64,000 nt of DNA from Enterococcus ureilyticus (GTDB taxonomy: Bacteria; Bacillota; Bacilli; Lactobacillales; Enterococcaceae), in the NCBI RefSeq assembly GCF_001730315.1, contig NZ_MIKC01000003.1, positions 79,451 through 143,450 of the forward strand, written 5' to 3'. Positions 53,072-60,888 of this stretch are shown piece after piece. The notes under the pieces were generated by a model. That model saw nothing but the letters and a program-made list of their open reading frames with translations, did no database searches and was not told the origin of the DNA. Positions within the stretch are counted from its first letter, which is position 1. Every line of letters begins with the position of its first letter. Both the position numbers and the translations under genes were made by a program.

Positions 53072-53539
53072 ATGTTAACATTGGCACAGGCAAAGTTGAA
53101 TAAGGTTTATACAATTGAAGAGATCCAAGCAGAAGGTTTTGCACGGAAGCATTTGAATAATCTGGGTCTTGTGCCAGGAGGCAAGGTTGTCTTGGTCAAT
53201 TATTCCAGTGAGAATGGAATTGTCCTTTTACACAATAGCCGAATTGCGATCAACCTATCTGTCTTAAAACAAATTATAATAGTAGAAAAAAGTATTGATG
53301 AAGAAAATTGGTTGTCTTTAGATCAATTAATTGTAGGTGAAAAAGCACGAGTCATCGGGATCCATGGACAAGGAGCTGTCAAAAGACGGTTGATGGATAT
53401 GGGGCTTACAAAAGGCGTTGATCTACTTGTTAGAAAAATGGCTCCTTTAGGCGATCCAATCGAAATCAATCTCCGTGGCTATGAATTGACGTTAAGGAAG
53501 AATGAAGCAGAACTAGTCTTGGTACAGAAAGAGGGATAA
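53072..53539 (+). CDS. feoA: FeoA protein with two tandem SH3-like domains
   Basis: A 155-residue protein made of two FeoA (SH3-like) domains: residues 1-74 (LAQAKLNKVYTIEEIQAEGFARKHLNNLGLVPGGKVVLV) and 80-155 (LDQLIVGEKARVIGIHGQGAVKRRLMDMGLTKGVDLLVRKMAPLGDPIEINLRGYELTLRKNEAELV). Single-domain FeoA is about 75 residues. It is thought to act on FeoB on the cytoplasmic side in ferrous iron uptake. The start ATG 53072 follows GGGAGGG. It is 3 bp before feoB and behind a Fur-type promoter. Confidence 0.93.
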   Translation: MLTLAQAKLNKVYTIEEIQAEGFARKHLNNLGLVPGGKVVLVNYSSENGIVLLHNSRIAINLSVLKQIIIVEKSIDEENWLSLDQLIVGEKARVIGIHGQGAVKRRLMDMGLTKGVDLLVRKMAPLGDPIEINLRGYELTLRKNEAELVLVQKEG

Positions 53540-53542
53540 AAA

Positions 53543-55696
53543 ATGAAAGAACAGCATATTGCTCTGACAGGAAATCCGAATAGTGGGAAGACAACTGCAT
53601 TTAATGCACTGACAGGAGCCAATCAATATGTAGGAAATTGGCCAGGCGTTACCGTTGAACGAAAAGAAGGTAAATTGAAAAAAAGCAAACAAATAACGAT
53701 CCAAGATTTACCAGGTATCTATTCCCTTTCCCCATACACACCGGAAGAAGTTGTTGCTCGGGATTACTTACTTAGTGGCAGTCCAGATGTGATTGTTAAT
53801 ATTGTGGATGCGACAAATCTAGAGCGTAATCTATATTTGACAACTCAATTGATGGAAACTGGGATTTCTGTTGTAGTCGGATTGAATATGATGGATATTT
53901 TAGATAAAACAGGAAGAAAAATTAATATCGAAAAACTTTCCTATGGTTTGGGTGTAGATGTACTAGGTGTCAGTGCTTTAAAAAATCGCGGGCTTGATGA
54001 ATTAATTCAAAAAGCGGTTAAAGCAACAGAAGTCTTTCCGCTAGAGTTCAATTATCCAACCTATGATAATCGTTTAGAAGCAGCCTTAAATGAAATTGTG
54101 GATGTATTGGGAAACAGTGTGCTAGAAAAGCAAGCACGTTGGTACAGTATCAAATTATTTGAAAGAGATGCCAGAGTTGAGTCAGAATTAGAATTAAGTA
54201 GTCTTCAAAAAAATGAAATAAAAGAAATCATTAAAATCACTGAAAAGATTTTTGGGGATGATAGTGAGGCAATCATAATTAATGAGCGTTATGAATTTAT
54301 TACTCGTTTAACTGCTCTTTGTGCGATCGAAAAAAATGAAATAACATATAGTACCAGTGATAAAATTGACCGAATTGTGACAAATCGTTGGCTAGCACTA
54401 CCGATTTTTGCTTTGATCATGTGGTTTGTCTATTACTTAGCAATTCAAACTGTGGGCACTATGGGAACGGATTGGATCAATGATGAATTATTCGGAAATA
54501 TTGTCCCAACGACAGTTAGTAATTGGCTTACAAATTGGCAAGTGGCACCGTGGATGCAAAGTTTGATTTTAGATGGAATCATTGCTGGAGTTGGAGCAGT
54601 TTTAGGATTCTTACCACAGTTAGCTGTTTTATTCTTGTGTTTAGGCTTTTTGGAAGATTGTGGTTACATGTCAAGAATTGCGTTTGTGATGGATCGCTTG
54701 TTTCGGAAATTTGGCCTGTCGGGAAAATCCTTTATACCGATGCTGATTGCGACCGGTTGTGGTGTACCAGGTGTCATGGCAAGTCGTACAATCGAAAATG
54801 AAAAGGATCGCAAGATGACAATCATGGTGACAACCTTTATGCCTTGTTCAGCAAAATTGCCGATCATCGCACTGATAGCTGGAGCATTTTTTCCAAAAAG
54901 TAGTTGGGTTTCACCATCGGCTTATTTTATCGGGATCGCAGCGATTGTGTTATCGGGTATTGCTTTGAAAAAGACACGGTCATTTTCTGGAGATCCAGCA
55001 CCGTTTATCATGGAATTACCCGCATATCATATGCCCCAACTACGTGGCGTGCTCCGTCATGCCTATGATCGCAGTAAATCATTTGTGAAAAAAGCGGGGA
55101 CGATTATTTTTGTGATGAGTATCATTATTTGGTTTACATCTACTTATACATTTACCTTACAAGAAGCGGGTGCTGATCAAAGTATTTTAGCAAATTTAGG
55201 TAAAATAATTGCACCATTATTCGCACCGCTTGGCTGGGGAACTTGGCAAGGAGCGGTTGCTACGATCACAGGCTTAGTTGCAAAGGAAAACGTGATCGGC
55301 ACATTCGGTATTTTATTTGGGCATTTAGGTGAAGTTTCTGAAGATGGCGTTGAGGTATGGTCTGCTTTACAAGGTGCTTTTACCCCAGTTGCTGCATATT
55401 CATTTTTAGTTTTTAACCTATTATGTGCACCATGCTTTGCAGCGATTGGTGCAATTCGCAGAGAAATGGGTGATTGGAAATGGACATGGGGAGCGATCGG
55501 CTATCAATGTGGTTTAGCCTATGTTGTAAGTTTTATCATCTATCAATTTGGGCATGTTATTTTTGAAAATGGCCAAATTGGTGTTGGTATTTTTATGGCA
55601 GGATTTTTAGTTATACTCATGGGGTATTATTTAGTTAGAAAGCCAAAAGTAAAAGAAGAACCAGTTGTGACATTGGCAACTTTAGAAAGAGGGTAA
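53543..55696 (+). CDS. feoB: Ferrous iron transporter FeoB
   Basis: A 717-residue protein. The N-terminal G domain (G1 GNPNSGKTT, G3 DLPGIYSLSPYTPEE, G4 NMMD, G5 SALKN) and a GDI helical domain (about 170-270) are followed by a membrane domain with two Gate motifs (GYMSRIAFVMDRLFRKFGLSGKSFIPMLIATGCGVPGVMASRTIENEKDRKMTIM). It transports Fe2+ into the cell. The start ATG 53543 follows AGAGGG. A Cys-rich small Feo protein follows after 4 bp. Confidence 0.97.
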   Translation: MKEQHIALTGNPNSGKTTAFNALTGANQYVGNWPGVTVERKEGKLKKSKQITIQDLPGIYSLSPYTPEEVVARDYLLSGSPDVIVNIVDATNLERNLYLTTQLMETGISVVVGLNMMDILDKTGRKINIEKLSYGLGVDVLGVSALKNRGLDELIQKAVKATEVFPLEFNYPTYDNRLEAALNEIVDVLGNSVLEKQARWYSIKLFERDARVESELELSSLQKNEIKEIIKITEKIFGDDSEAIIINERYEFITRLTALCAIEKNEITYSTSDKIDRIVTNRWLALPIFALIMWFVYYLAIQTVGTMGTDWINDELFGNIVPTTVSNWLTNWQVAPWMQSLILDGIIAGVGAVLGFLPQLAVLFLCLGFLEDCGYMSRIAFVMDRLFRKFGLSGKSFIPMLIATGCGVPGVMASRTIENEKDRKMTIMVTTFMPCSAKLPIIALIAGAFFPKSSWVSPSAYFIGIAAIVLSGIALKKTRSFSGDPAPFIMELPAYHMPQLRGVLRHAYDRSKSFVKKAGTIIFVMSIIIWFTSTYTFTLQEAGADQSILANLGKIIAPLFAPLGWGTWQGAVATITGLVAKENVIGTFGILFGHLGEVSEDGVEVWSALQGAFTPVAAYSFLVFNLLCAPCFAAIGAIRREMGDWKWTWGAIGYQCGLAYVVSFIIYQFGHVIFENGQIGVGIFMAGFLVILMGYYLVRKPKVKEEPVVTLATLERG

Positions 55697-55700
55697 GAAG

Positions 55701-55832
55701 ATGGGCACGATTGTTTTAGCAATACTGATTTTCGGAGGAGCAGGATCTATTGTTTATACTCGAATCAAGAAAGGGACAAGCTGTGATGACTGTCATACAA
55801 CTTGTCCAGTGAAAAAAGGGCAAGGAGAGTAG
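55701..55832 (+). CDS. FeoB-associated Cys-rich small membrane protein
   Basis: A 43-residue protein: one N-terminal membrane helix (IVLAILIFGGAGSIVYTRI) and a cytoplasmic tail CDDCHTTCPVKKGQGE with the C-x2-C-x3-C pattern of this family. It begins 4 bp after feoB, with AAGAAG ahead of the ATG, so it is the third gene of the feo operon. Its role in iron transport is inferred from constant linkage to feoB. It is short enough to be missed by automatic callers. Confidence 0.85.
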   Translation: MGTIVLAILIFGGAGSIVYTRIKKGTSCDDCHTTCPVKKGQGE

Positions 55833-55943
55833 ACAGTTTGGACGCAATGAGATAAATAGAGTTAAAATTTATTTCATTGTGTCTGATGTTCCCTCTTGAA
55901 TAAACGACTTTCAAGTGCTACAATATTTAAGTACTAATTATTT

Positions 55944-56016
<73 letters not shown>

Positions 56017-56378
56017 TTGGGTGCCAAACCCACGAGAATGGTATTCTGTCGGCGTCTTCTGACGTTTAGAAGATGGAATATGCGTTCTCTTTTTTTGTTT
56101 CAGAAATTTACGAAACAAAAGGCTCTTTGTCAACTAATGTTGGTGAAGAAAATCCAAAGAATTAAATCAATGATGAAGCCTAGAGGGAAATTCCTCTAGG
56201 TTTTTCCATTTTTAAAAAATTTTCATTAAAAGTAATGTTTTTGTTTTATCGAGCTAAATTAAAAATCAAAACAATTGTCTAAGACTCAAAAGCAAAAATC
56301 GCATCCCTAATCATAAGAAGTGAGTAATCGGTTATTTGATGATAAACTAAAGAAAAGAAAGTTCTAGGAGGGACAAAA
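56017..56378. other. Non-coding stretch downstream of tRNA-Lys
   Basis: No gene can be supported here. It contains TTTTGTTTC...GAAACAAAA (9-bp arms, about 56092-56120). From 56121 it reads GGCTCTTTGTCAACTAATGT and continues TGGTGAAGAA, resembling an ISL3-family insertion-sequence end as I remember it. A terminator hairpin follows at 56179-56206, and then AT-rich sequence leads to the lipoprotein gene. Confidence 0.5.
56179..56206 (+). terminator. Terminator downstream of the tRNA region
   Basis: CCTAGAGG-gaaatt-CCTCTAGG followed by T5. Confidence 0.8.
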
Positions 56379-57251
56379 ATGAAAAAGAAACTCATTTATT
56401 CATTCATACTACTTGCAGGAATATCACTAGCTGCCTGTGGAGGAAAAAGTAAGACTGTTGAAAGTTCAACTTCGAATAAAAGTACAGAAAATAGTAGTCA
56501 AAGCACTAGTTCAACTAGTAGCACAACAAAATCAAGTTCAATCAAATCCTCTACAGAGAACTCAGCTTCGTCTGAATCAAAATCAAGTGAAAGCCAATCA
56601 GCAGTCAAAGCAGAGACGAATGCTCCTGCAAAACAAGCAGATGCTGTGTTAAGTCAGCTCAGCACAGCATTTCCCAATGATCGTTTACCCCAAGCGATAT
56701 TAACAAGTAAGACAGCTGACTATTTAACCGCAGCAACGACAAGCACGGCTGATCAGGAGAATTTCAGAATTTTATATTATGCTGAAAATCATGCAATCGA
56801 GGTCAATGATATTGTAGTTAATGACTTGCAACCAATTGCCTCGTTTGAAAAAAAATCGTATGATTCCAATGAAACAGCTGCTAGTGTAGTAAATCAAATT
56901 ATTGATAATGGTGGAAGTAAAATAGATTTAGGGTATGGAATTACTGGCTATCAACAAGGGGCAGCGGGATCAAGTTACTTATCGTGGCAAGAAGGAAATT
57001 GGAGTCTGGTTGTTAGGGCTTCAAATATTGGTGGAGAAGTTGCTGAACCGTTAGCTAAAGAAGCTGTGGCTTACTTAGAAACAGCGATGCTTCCAGCTCC
57101 TCAAAATATTGGACAAATTTCTTTAACAGCTAGTACAAGTGATAGCTATCAAAATAATTCAATCGTTTGGCAAAAAGGATTGATTGTTTATACAATTCAA
57201 CACTTTGATGCACTTCAAGCATTAAAAATGACAGTATCAACAAATCAATAA
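56379..57251 (+). CDS. Ser/Thr-rich lipoprotein, unknown function
   Basis: A 290-residue protein. The signal peptide is of lipoprotein type (MKKKLIYSFILLAGISLAACGGK), with lipobox LAAC and the lipidated Cys at 20. Residues 24-75 are a Ser/Thr/Lys-rich linker that probably spans the wall, and a folded domain of about 200 residues follows (from ADAVLSQLSTAFPNDRLPQAIL). I do not recognise this domain. The start ATG 56379 follows AGGAGGG. It stands alone, with no obvious terminator or partner; surface exposure is the only safe inference. Confidence 0.85.
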   Translation: MKKKLIYSFILLAGISLAACGGKSKTVESSTSNKSTENSSQSTSSTSSTTKSSSIKSSTENSASSESKSSESQSAVKAETNAPAKQADAVLSQLSTAFPNDRLPQAILTSKTADYLTAATTSTADQENFRILYYAENHAIEVNDIVVNDLQPIASFEKKSYDSNETAASVVNQIIDNGGSKIDLGYGITGYQQGAAGSSYLSWQEGNWSLVVRASNIGGEVAEPLAKEAVAYLETAMLPAPQNIGQISLTASTSDSYQNNSIVWQKGLIVYTIQHFDALQALKMTVSTNQ

Positions 57252-57388
57252 CTATAGTTACATGCTTCTTAAAGAAACAAAACAAAAAAGTGATTTGCTA
57301 TTAAACAAATAATATTGAAAAAAGTGTCTGTCTATTTTTTATTTATATAAAGATCGATTTTTAAAGGAAAAATAAAGCTCAATCAGCA

Positions 57389-57418
57389 TTGACGAAACAT
57401 TCACTCATCTTGTACAAT
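57389..57418 (+). promoter_or_regulatory. Plus-strand promoter of a candidate RNA locus
   Basis: TTGACG (57389-57394), 18-bp spacer, TACAAT (57413-57418). The predicted start is about 57425, where an 8-codon ORF (MIEAKIIK, 57425-57451) would be leaderless. Confidence 0.5.
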
Positions 57419-57449
57419 GAGTACATGATAGAAGCAAAAATAATAAAAT

Positions 57450-57551
57450 AAAAAAGGCACTTCATAGTCTGGTGGCCGCCAAACTACGAAGCCCTGATGA
57501 GTCAAGACACTGACCAATCAAGTTGCCCTCGTCAATGCAAAAGCACTGACA
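57450..57551 (-). ncRNA. Candidate antisense small RNA (possible type I antitoxin)
   Basis: A minus-strand promoter, TAGATA-17-TACAAT (-35 at 57586-57581, -10 at 57563-57558), is followed about 100 nt later by a strong intrinsic terminator: GGGCTTCGTAGT...ACTATGAAGTGCC and T6 (stem 57493-57456). The predicted RNA is 100 nt, has no ribosome site or ORF, and lies entirely within the opposed transcript from the promoter at 57389-57418. From memory the sequence resembles the structured module that follows short holin-like toxin genes in Lactobacillales. No intact toxin ORF is present. Confidence 0.45.
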
Positions 57552-57641
57552 TGATTCATTGTACTCAATTTTTAGGAAAATATCTACCCCTAAAAGTATA
57601 CGAGATGATGAACATGACAGGGTTTACTTATTGATTGATAC

Positions 57642-57677
57642 AACGGTATTGGAAGGAATTCTAATACTGTTTTTTTA
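57642..57677 (+). terminator. Plus-strand terminator of the RNA locus
   Basis: AACGGTATT (57642-57650) pairs with AATACTGTT (57663-57671, one G.T pair), followed by T6. The stretch after it (TTTTTTGCTTCTATC, 57679-57693) is an inverted copy of GATAGAAGCAAAAA at 57428-57441. Confidence 0.65.
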
Positions 57678-57776
57678 TTTTTTGCTTCTATCTCTTGTTT
57701 TAAGTATCCTTGTTGAACAGTCTTAGATATGAAGCTAAGTAAGGTTCAATGAATAAAGGATATGTTGGCTAAAGTT

Positions 57777-57875
57777 TACCACTATAGGCATTTGATTTAT
57801 CTATTGGGGAAGAAAATCAACAGCTGAAAAAATGTGCTCATTTATCAGAAAGAACTCTTGTTGCCTATAGTGGTA
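57777..57875. repeat. 99-bp element with 14-bp perfect inverted ends
   Basis: TACCACTATAGGCA (57777-57790) and TGCCTATAGTGGTA (57862-57875) are exact inverted repeats 71 bp apart. No clear target duplication flanks them. Inside and to the right, an open frame of 45 codons without a start (AFDLSIGEENQQLKK..., to about 57930) may be a decayed coding fragment. The rest of the 57252-58042 gap is AT-rich and holds no gene I can support. Confidence 0.45.
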
Positions 57876-57972
57876 GCTTTATACCTAAGTATAAGAAAAT
57901 GTCATATACTTTAAACTTATTATAATGGCAAGGTTACTAATGTAGCAATTGAAACGATGTTAAAAAATAAAA

Positions 57973-58034
57973 AAGAGTCGAATTATTATTTAAGTATCAA
58001 AAAATTGATACAGTAAGATTCGACTCTTTTTTTG
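57973..58034. terminator. Large hairpin, bidirectional terminator
   Basis: AAAGAGTCGAAT (57973-57984) pairs with GATTCGACTCTTT, with an inner AGTATC/GATAC helix, and T runs on both strands. It terminates the minus-strand pgpA gene. Confidence 0.85.
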
Positions 58035-58042
58035 ATTGAAAA

Positions 58043-58549
58043 TTATTGTGTGATACGGCTTTTATCCGGTTGAGAATGAGCTAAGCGACTAGCAGCAGCT
58101 GCTGCGATGGCCCCCACAATATCATCTAAAAATGTATGAACATGCGGTCCTTCATGAGAATTTAATTTAGCAAGAATGCCAGGTTTTACTTTATCGATGT
58201 AACCGTAGTTTGTAAAGCCGATTGAGCCATACACGTTGACGATCGAAAGCGCCAAAATTTCGTCGATTCCATACAGCCCTTCATCTTCCTCTAGAATTTC
58301 TTGTAAAGGATGAAGCAATTTCTTTTCTTCAGCTAAGATATCTAATTGAATACCTGTAATAATCGTATTATGAACCTCGCGTTTAGATAAGACACTGTCG
58401 ATATGTTCAATACAGGTTGCTAAATCAAGATCCTCAATGTAGGGCTTTTGTAAGAATAAAACTAATTCAGCCAAATCTTCCATCTCAACGCCACGATCTT
58501 TTAATAACTGTCGTGCTTTGTTTTCTAACGTTTCACCTTTTATCACCAA
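58043..58549 (-). CDS. Phosphatidylglycerophosphatase A family protein (YutG-like)
   Basis: The product has 168 residues from TTG 58549, which has GGAGG eight bases upstream; GTG 58546 is also possible, and the longer frame to 58594 has no site. The C-terminal half carries the PgpA signature GPHVHTFLDDIVGAIAAAAASRLAHS with the Asp pair, together with the central YGIDEILALSIVNVYGSIGFTNYGYIDK. The N-terminal 60 residues are helical, as in YutG. Family members are linked to phosphatidylglycerol phosphate dephosphorylation, though this short soluble Gram-positive type lacks the membrane helices of the E. coli enzyme. Confidence 0.8.
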   Translation of the reverse strand: MVIKGETLENKARQLLKDRGVEMEDLAELVLFLQKPYIEDLDLATCIEHIDSVLSKREVHNTIITGIQLDILAEEKKLLHPLQEILEEDEGLYGIDEILALSIVNVYGSIGFTNYGYIDKVKPGILAKLNSHEGPHVHTFLDDIVGAIAAAAASRLAHSQPDKSRITQ

Positions 58550-58634
58550 AATAAAAACCTCCAATGCGTCATTTATAGACTTAGAATACATCAATGGTAT
58601 ACTATCTAGAGAGAAAATTGCAAGGAGAAGATCG

Positions 58635-58877
58635 ATGAACCCACTAATAGAATGTTGTGAACAAAATTTGGCTAAAGGCGCAGAGCTATTGTTAAGTGAT
58701 CCATTTATCGAAGAAAATGGAGACGTAATCTCTTATTCTTGTATGAATGAATGCATTCTTTGCGCCCAAACATACTTTGTTTTATTTGAAGGAGAACGAA
58801 TTACCGGCGAAACACCAGAAGAGCTTGTGGTTAATATAAAAAAAGCCCTTGTCCTTTGGCAAGAAGAAATGGGTTAA
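58635..58877 (+). CDS. YuzB/DUF1450 family small protein
   Basis: An 80-residue acidic protein of YuzB type (MNPLIECCEQNLAKGAELLL...), with the Cys-rich pattern YSCMNECILCAQTYFVLFEGERITGETPEELV. In bacilli, as I recall, yuzB lies near yutI/yumC-type redox genes; here yumC-like is the next gene on the opposite strand. The start ATG 58635 follows AAGGAGA. Function unknown; the four Cys could bind a metal. Confidence 0.8.
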   Translation: MNPLIECCEQNLAKGAELLLSDPFIEENGDVISYSCMNECILCAQTYFVLFEGERITGETPEELVVNIKKALVLWQEEMG

Positions 58878-58879
58878 AA

Positions 58880-58926
58880 AAAGAGAGCGAAACAAAACTG
58901 ATTTTTAGTTTTGTTTCGCTCTCTTT
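58880..58926. terminator. Bidirectional terminator
   Basis: AAAGAGAGCGAAACAAAACT (58880-58899) is complementary to the 20 bases at 58907-58926. It lies between the convergent yuzB-like and yumC-like genes. Confidence 0.92.
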
Positions 58927-59001
58927 ATCTGAATAAATGGCGAGAAAAAAGCAGTGCATCTTATTTCTCGGAGCTAAGCACTTTTGTTTTGGGCTTTTTG
59001 A

Positions 59002-60015
59002 TTAAAGCATTTTCGCTTCTTTTCCTTCAAATAAACTAGTGCTGTGCATCGGTTGCGTTCTAGCATCTGGCTTAATGAAGTGCAATGCGTTATTGACAGC
59101 TGTTGGTGCTTCACCGAAGCCTGTGGCAATCAATTTTACTTTGCCGTCATAGTTGCAAATATCACCAACTGCATAGACACCAGGAATGTTTGTTGACATG
59201 TCTGAGTTTACTTCAATCGCATTTCGGCTGACATCTAAACCCCAATCTTTCAAATGCCCTAATGAAGAAGTGAAGCCATAATTAATAATCAAAGAATCCA
59301 AATCAAGTTGTTCGAAATTATCTGCTTTGGTTTCTTTTAATTTGATACCTTTGAAGGAATTATCTTCTACTAATAATTGATCAATGACATAAGGGGTATA
59401 AATAGATACGTCAGAATTTTTCAAATTATCTACACTATGTTCATGTCCACGAAATTCAGGACGGCGATGGATAATTGAAACTTTTTCAGCGATAGGTTCT
59501 AACATTAGCGCCCAATCAATGGCAGAGTCACCACCACCTGCAATCGCAACTTTTTTACCAGAAAATTTGTTCATATCAGTAACATAATAATGAACGTGAT
59601 TTCCTTCAAGTTCTGTCGCACCATCAAGGGTTAGACGTCTAGGTTGGAAGGAGCCATTTCCGATAGCAAAGATAACGGCTTTAGAATAGTGAACACCCTT
59701 CGAAGTTTCGATACGCAGATAACCATCTTCTTGCACTAAGTTTCTTACTTCTTCCTCTAAACAAGTTTCATGAGCAAAAGGCGCAATTTGTTTTTCTAAA
59801 TTGTCAATCAGCTCGCTGGCTTTAATTGCAGGAAAACCAGGAACGTCATAAATATATTTTTCAGGGTAAAGCGTAGATAGTTGTCCGCCAAGTTGGGGTA
59901 GGCTATCAATAATTTTTGTTTTTGCTTTACGAATTCCTGCATAAAAAGCGGCGAAAAGACCGACGGGGCCTGCGCCGACGATAGTTAGATCATAAATGTT
60001 TTTTGAATCAGACAT
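59002..60015 (-). CDS. Ferredoxin/flavodoxin-NADP+ reductase (YumC type)
   Basis: A 337-residue thioredoxin-reductase-like flavoprotein without the CxxC motif. FAD site GAGPVGLFAAFYAGIRKAK, NADPH site GGGDSAIDWAL with the HRRPEFRGHE phosphate-binding basic cluster, and C-terminal YAVGDICNYDGKVKLIATGFGEAPTAVNNA. This is the YumC-type ferredoxin/flavodoxin reductase, which supplies electrons for example to flavodoxin-dependent enzymes. IspG in this window is of the flavodoxin-dependent class. The start is ATG 60015 with GGAGGG; a TTG just upstream is less likely. Confidence 0.92.
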   Translation of the reverse strand: MSDSKNIYDLTIVGAGPVGLFAAFYAGIRKAKTKIIDSLPQLGGQLSTLYPEKYIYDVPGFPAIKASELIDNLEKQIAPFAHETCLEEEVRNLVQEDGYLRIETSKGVHYSKAVIFAIGNGSFQPRRLTLDGATELEGNHVHYYVTDMNKFSGKKVAIAGGGDSAIDWALMLEPIAEKVSIIHRRPEFRGHEHSVDNLKNSDVSIYTPYVIDQLLVEDNSFKGIKLKETKADNFEQLDLDSLIINYGFTSSLGHLKDWGLDVSRNAIEVNSDMSTNIPGVYAVGDICNYDGKVKLIATGFGEAPTAVNNALHFIKPDARTQPMHSTSLFEGKEAKML

Positions 60016-60241
60016 CAAAATTCCCTCCAGTTTCTATAATAAAAAAGGTTTCATCTATATAAAATGAAAGCAAAAAATGTAGTATATCGTTTTTCACAAA
60101 ATAGCACTTGTAGCAGAAAAAAGCAAGTGGGAGTTTGTGAAAAAAGGCTTCTCTTAAAAGAATAACAAAGATAATGGAATTTTCAAGTGAAGTTGTTTAT
60201 GATAGTATAAGTAAGTAAAAATTAATAAGGAGGAAACAACT

Positions 60242-60829
60242 ATGTCAGAATTTCCACAATTAGATTTAGCGAATGTTAAAGGCCCAAAAGCCGTGATTAA
60301 AACCAACCGTGGGGATATTACTGTTCAACTTTTCCCGGATCATGCACCAAAAACAGTTGAAAATTTTGTTCAATTAGCGAAAAAAGGCTATTATGATGGT
60401 GTGATATTTCACCGTGTCATTCCAGATTTCATGATTCAAGGTGGCGATCCCACTGGAACAGGTATGGGCGGCGAAAGTATTTATGGTGAAAAATTTGAAG
60501 ATGAGTTCTCTAAAGACGTATTTAACTTGCGTGGAGCTTTATCAATGGCAAATGCGGGCCCTAATACAAACGGCAGTCAATTCTTTATTGTAAATAATCA
60601 AAATGTCCCTGCAAATATGTTTGGTCAATTAGAAGGGGCAGGATTCCCTACAGAAGTGATCGAAGCGTATAAAAAAGGCGGTACCCCTTGGTTAGACTTC
60701 CGTCATACCGTTTTCGGTCATGTCGTGGAAGGTATGGATGTTGTTGATGAAATTGGTGGTGTACAAAGAGACTCACAAGATCGTCCAACATTTGACGTAG
60801 TGATCGATAAAGTAGAAATCAGCGAATAA
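60242..60829 (+). CDS. Cyclophilin-type peptidylprolyl isomerase
   Basis: A 195-residue single cyclophilin domain. The active-site segments [22 protein letters not shown] (Arg plus Phe/Met/Gln), [17 protein letters not shown] and [11 protein letters not shown] are all present, and there is no signal peptide, so it works in the cytoplasm. It catalyses cis-trans isomerisation of X-Pro bonds. The start ATG 60242 follows AGGAGGAAAC. It is monocistronic with its own terminator. Confidence 0.95.
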   Translation: MSEFPQLDLANVKGPKAVIKTNRGDITVQLFPDHAPKTVENFVQLAKKGYYDGVIFHRVIPDFMIQGGDPTGTGMGGESIYGEKFEDEFSKDVFNLRGALSMANAGPNTNGSQFFIVNNQNVPANMFGQLEGAGFPTEVIEAYKKGGTPWLDFRHTVFGHVVEGMDVVDEIGGVQRDSQDRPTFDVVIDKVEISE

Positions 60830-60846
60830 GCTCATTTATTTAAAAT

Positions 60847-60887
60847 AAAAGCTCAAAACAAAATAGACTTTGTTTTGAGCTTTTTTT
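60847..60887. terminator. Bidirectional terminator
   Basis: AAAGCTCAAAACAAA pairs exactly with TTTGTTTTGAGCTTT, followed by T4. It separates the cyclophilin and the minus-strand aminotransferase genes. Confidence 0.9.
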
Positions 60888-60888
60888 A

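Noticed and set aside
56017..56199. A 60-codon plus-strand ORF right after tRNA-Lys
   Set aside because: It runs through hairpins and an IS-end-like sequence, is rich in Arg/Lys with no start signals, and is best treated as non-coding.
57497..57634. A 45-codon ORF (MSQDTDQSSCPRQ...) in the RNA locus
   Set aside because: It has no ribosome binding site, unlike every accepted gene, and it overlaps the antisense RNA promoter; its composition is not protein-like.
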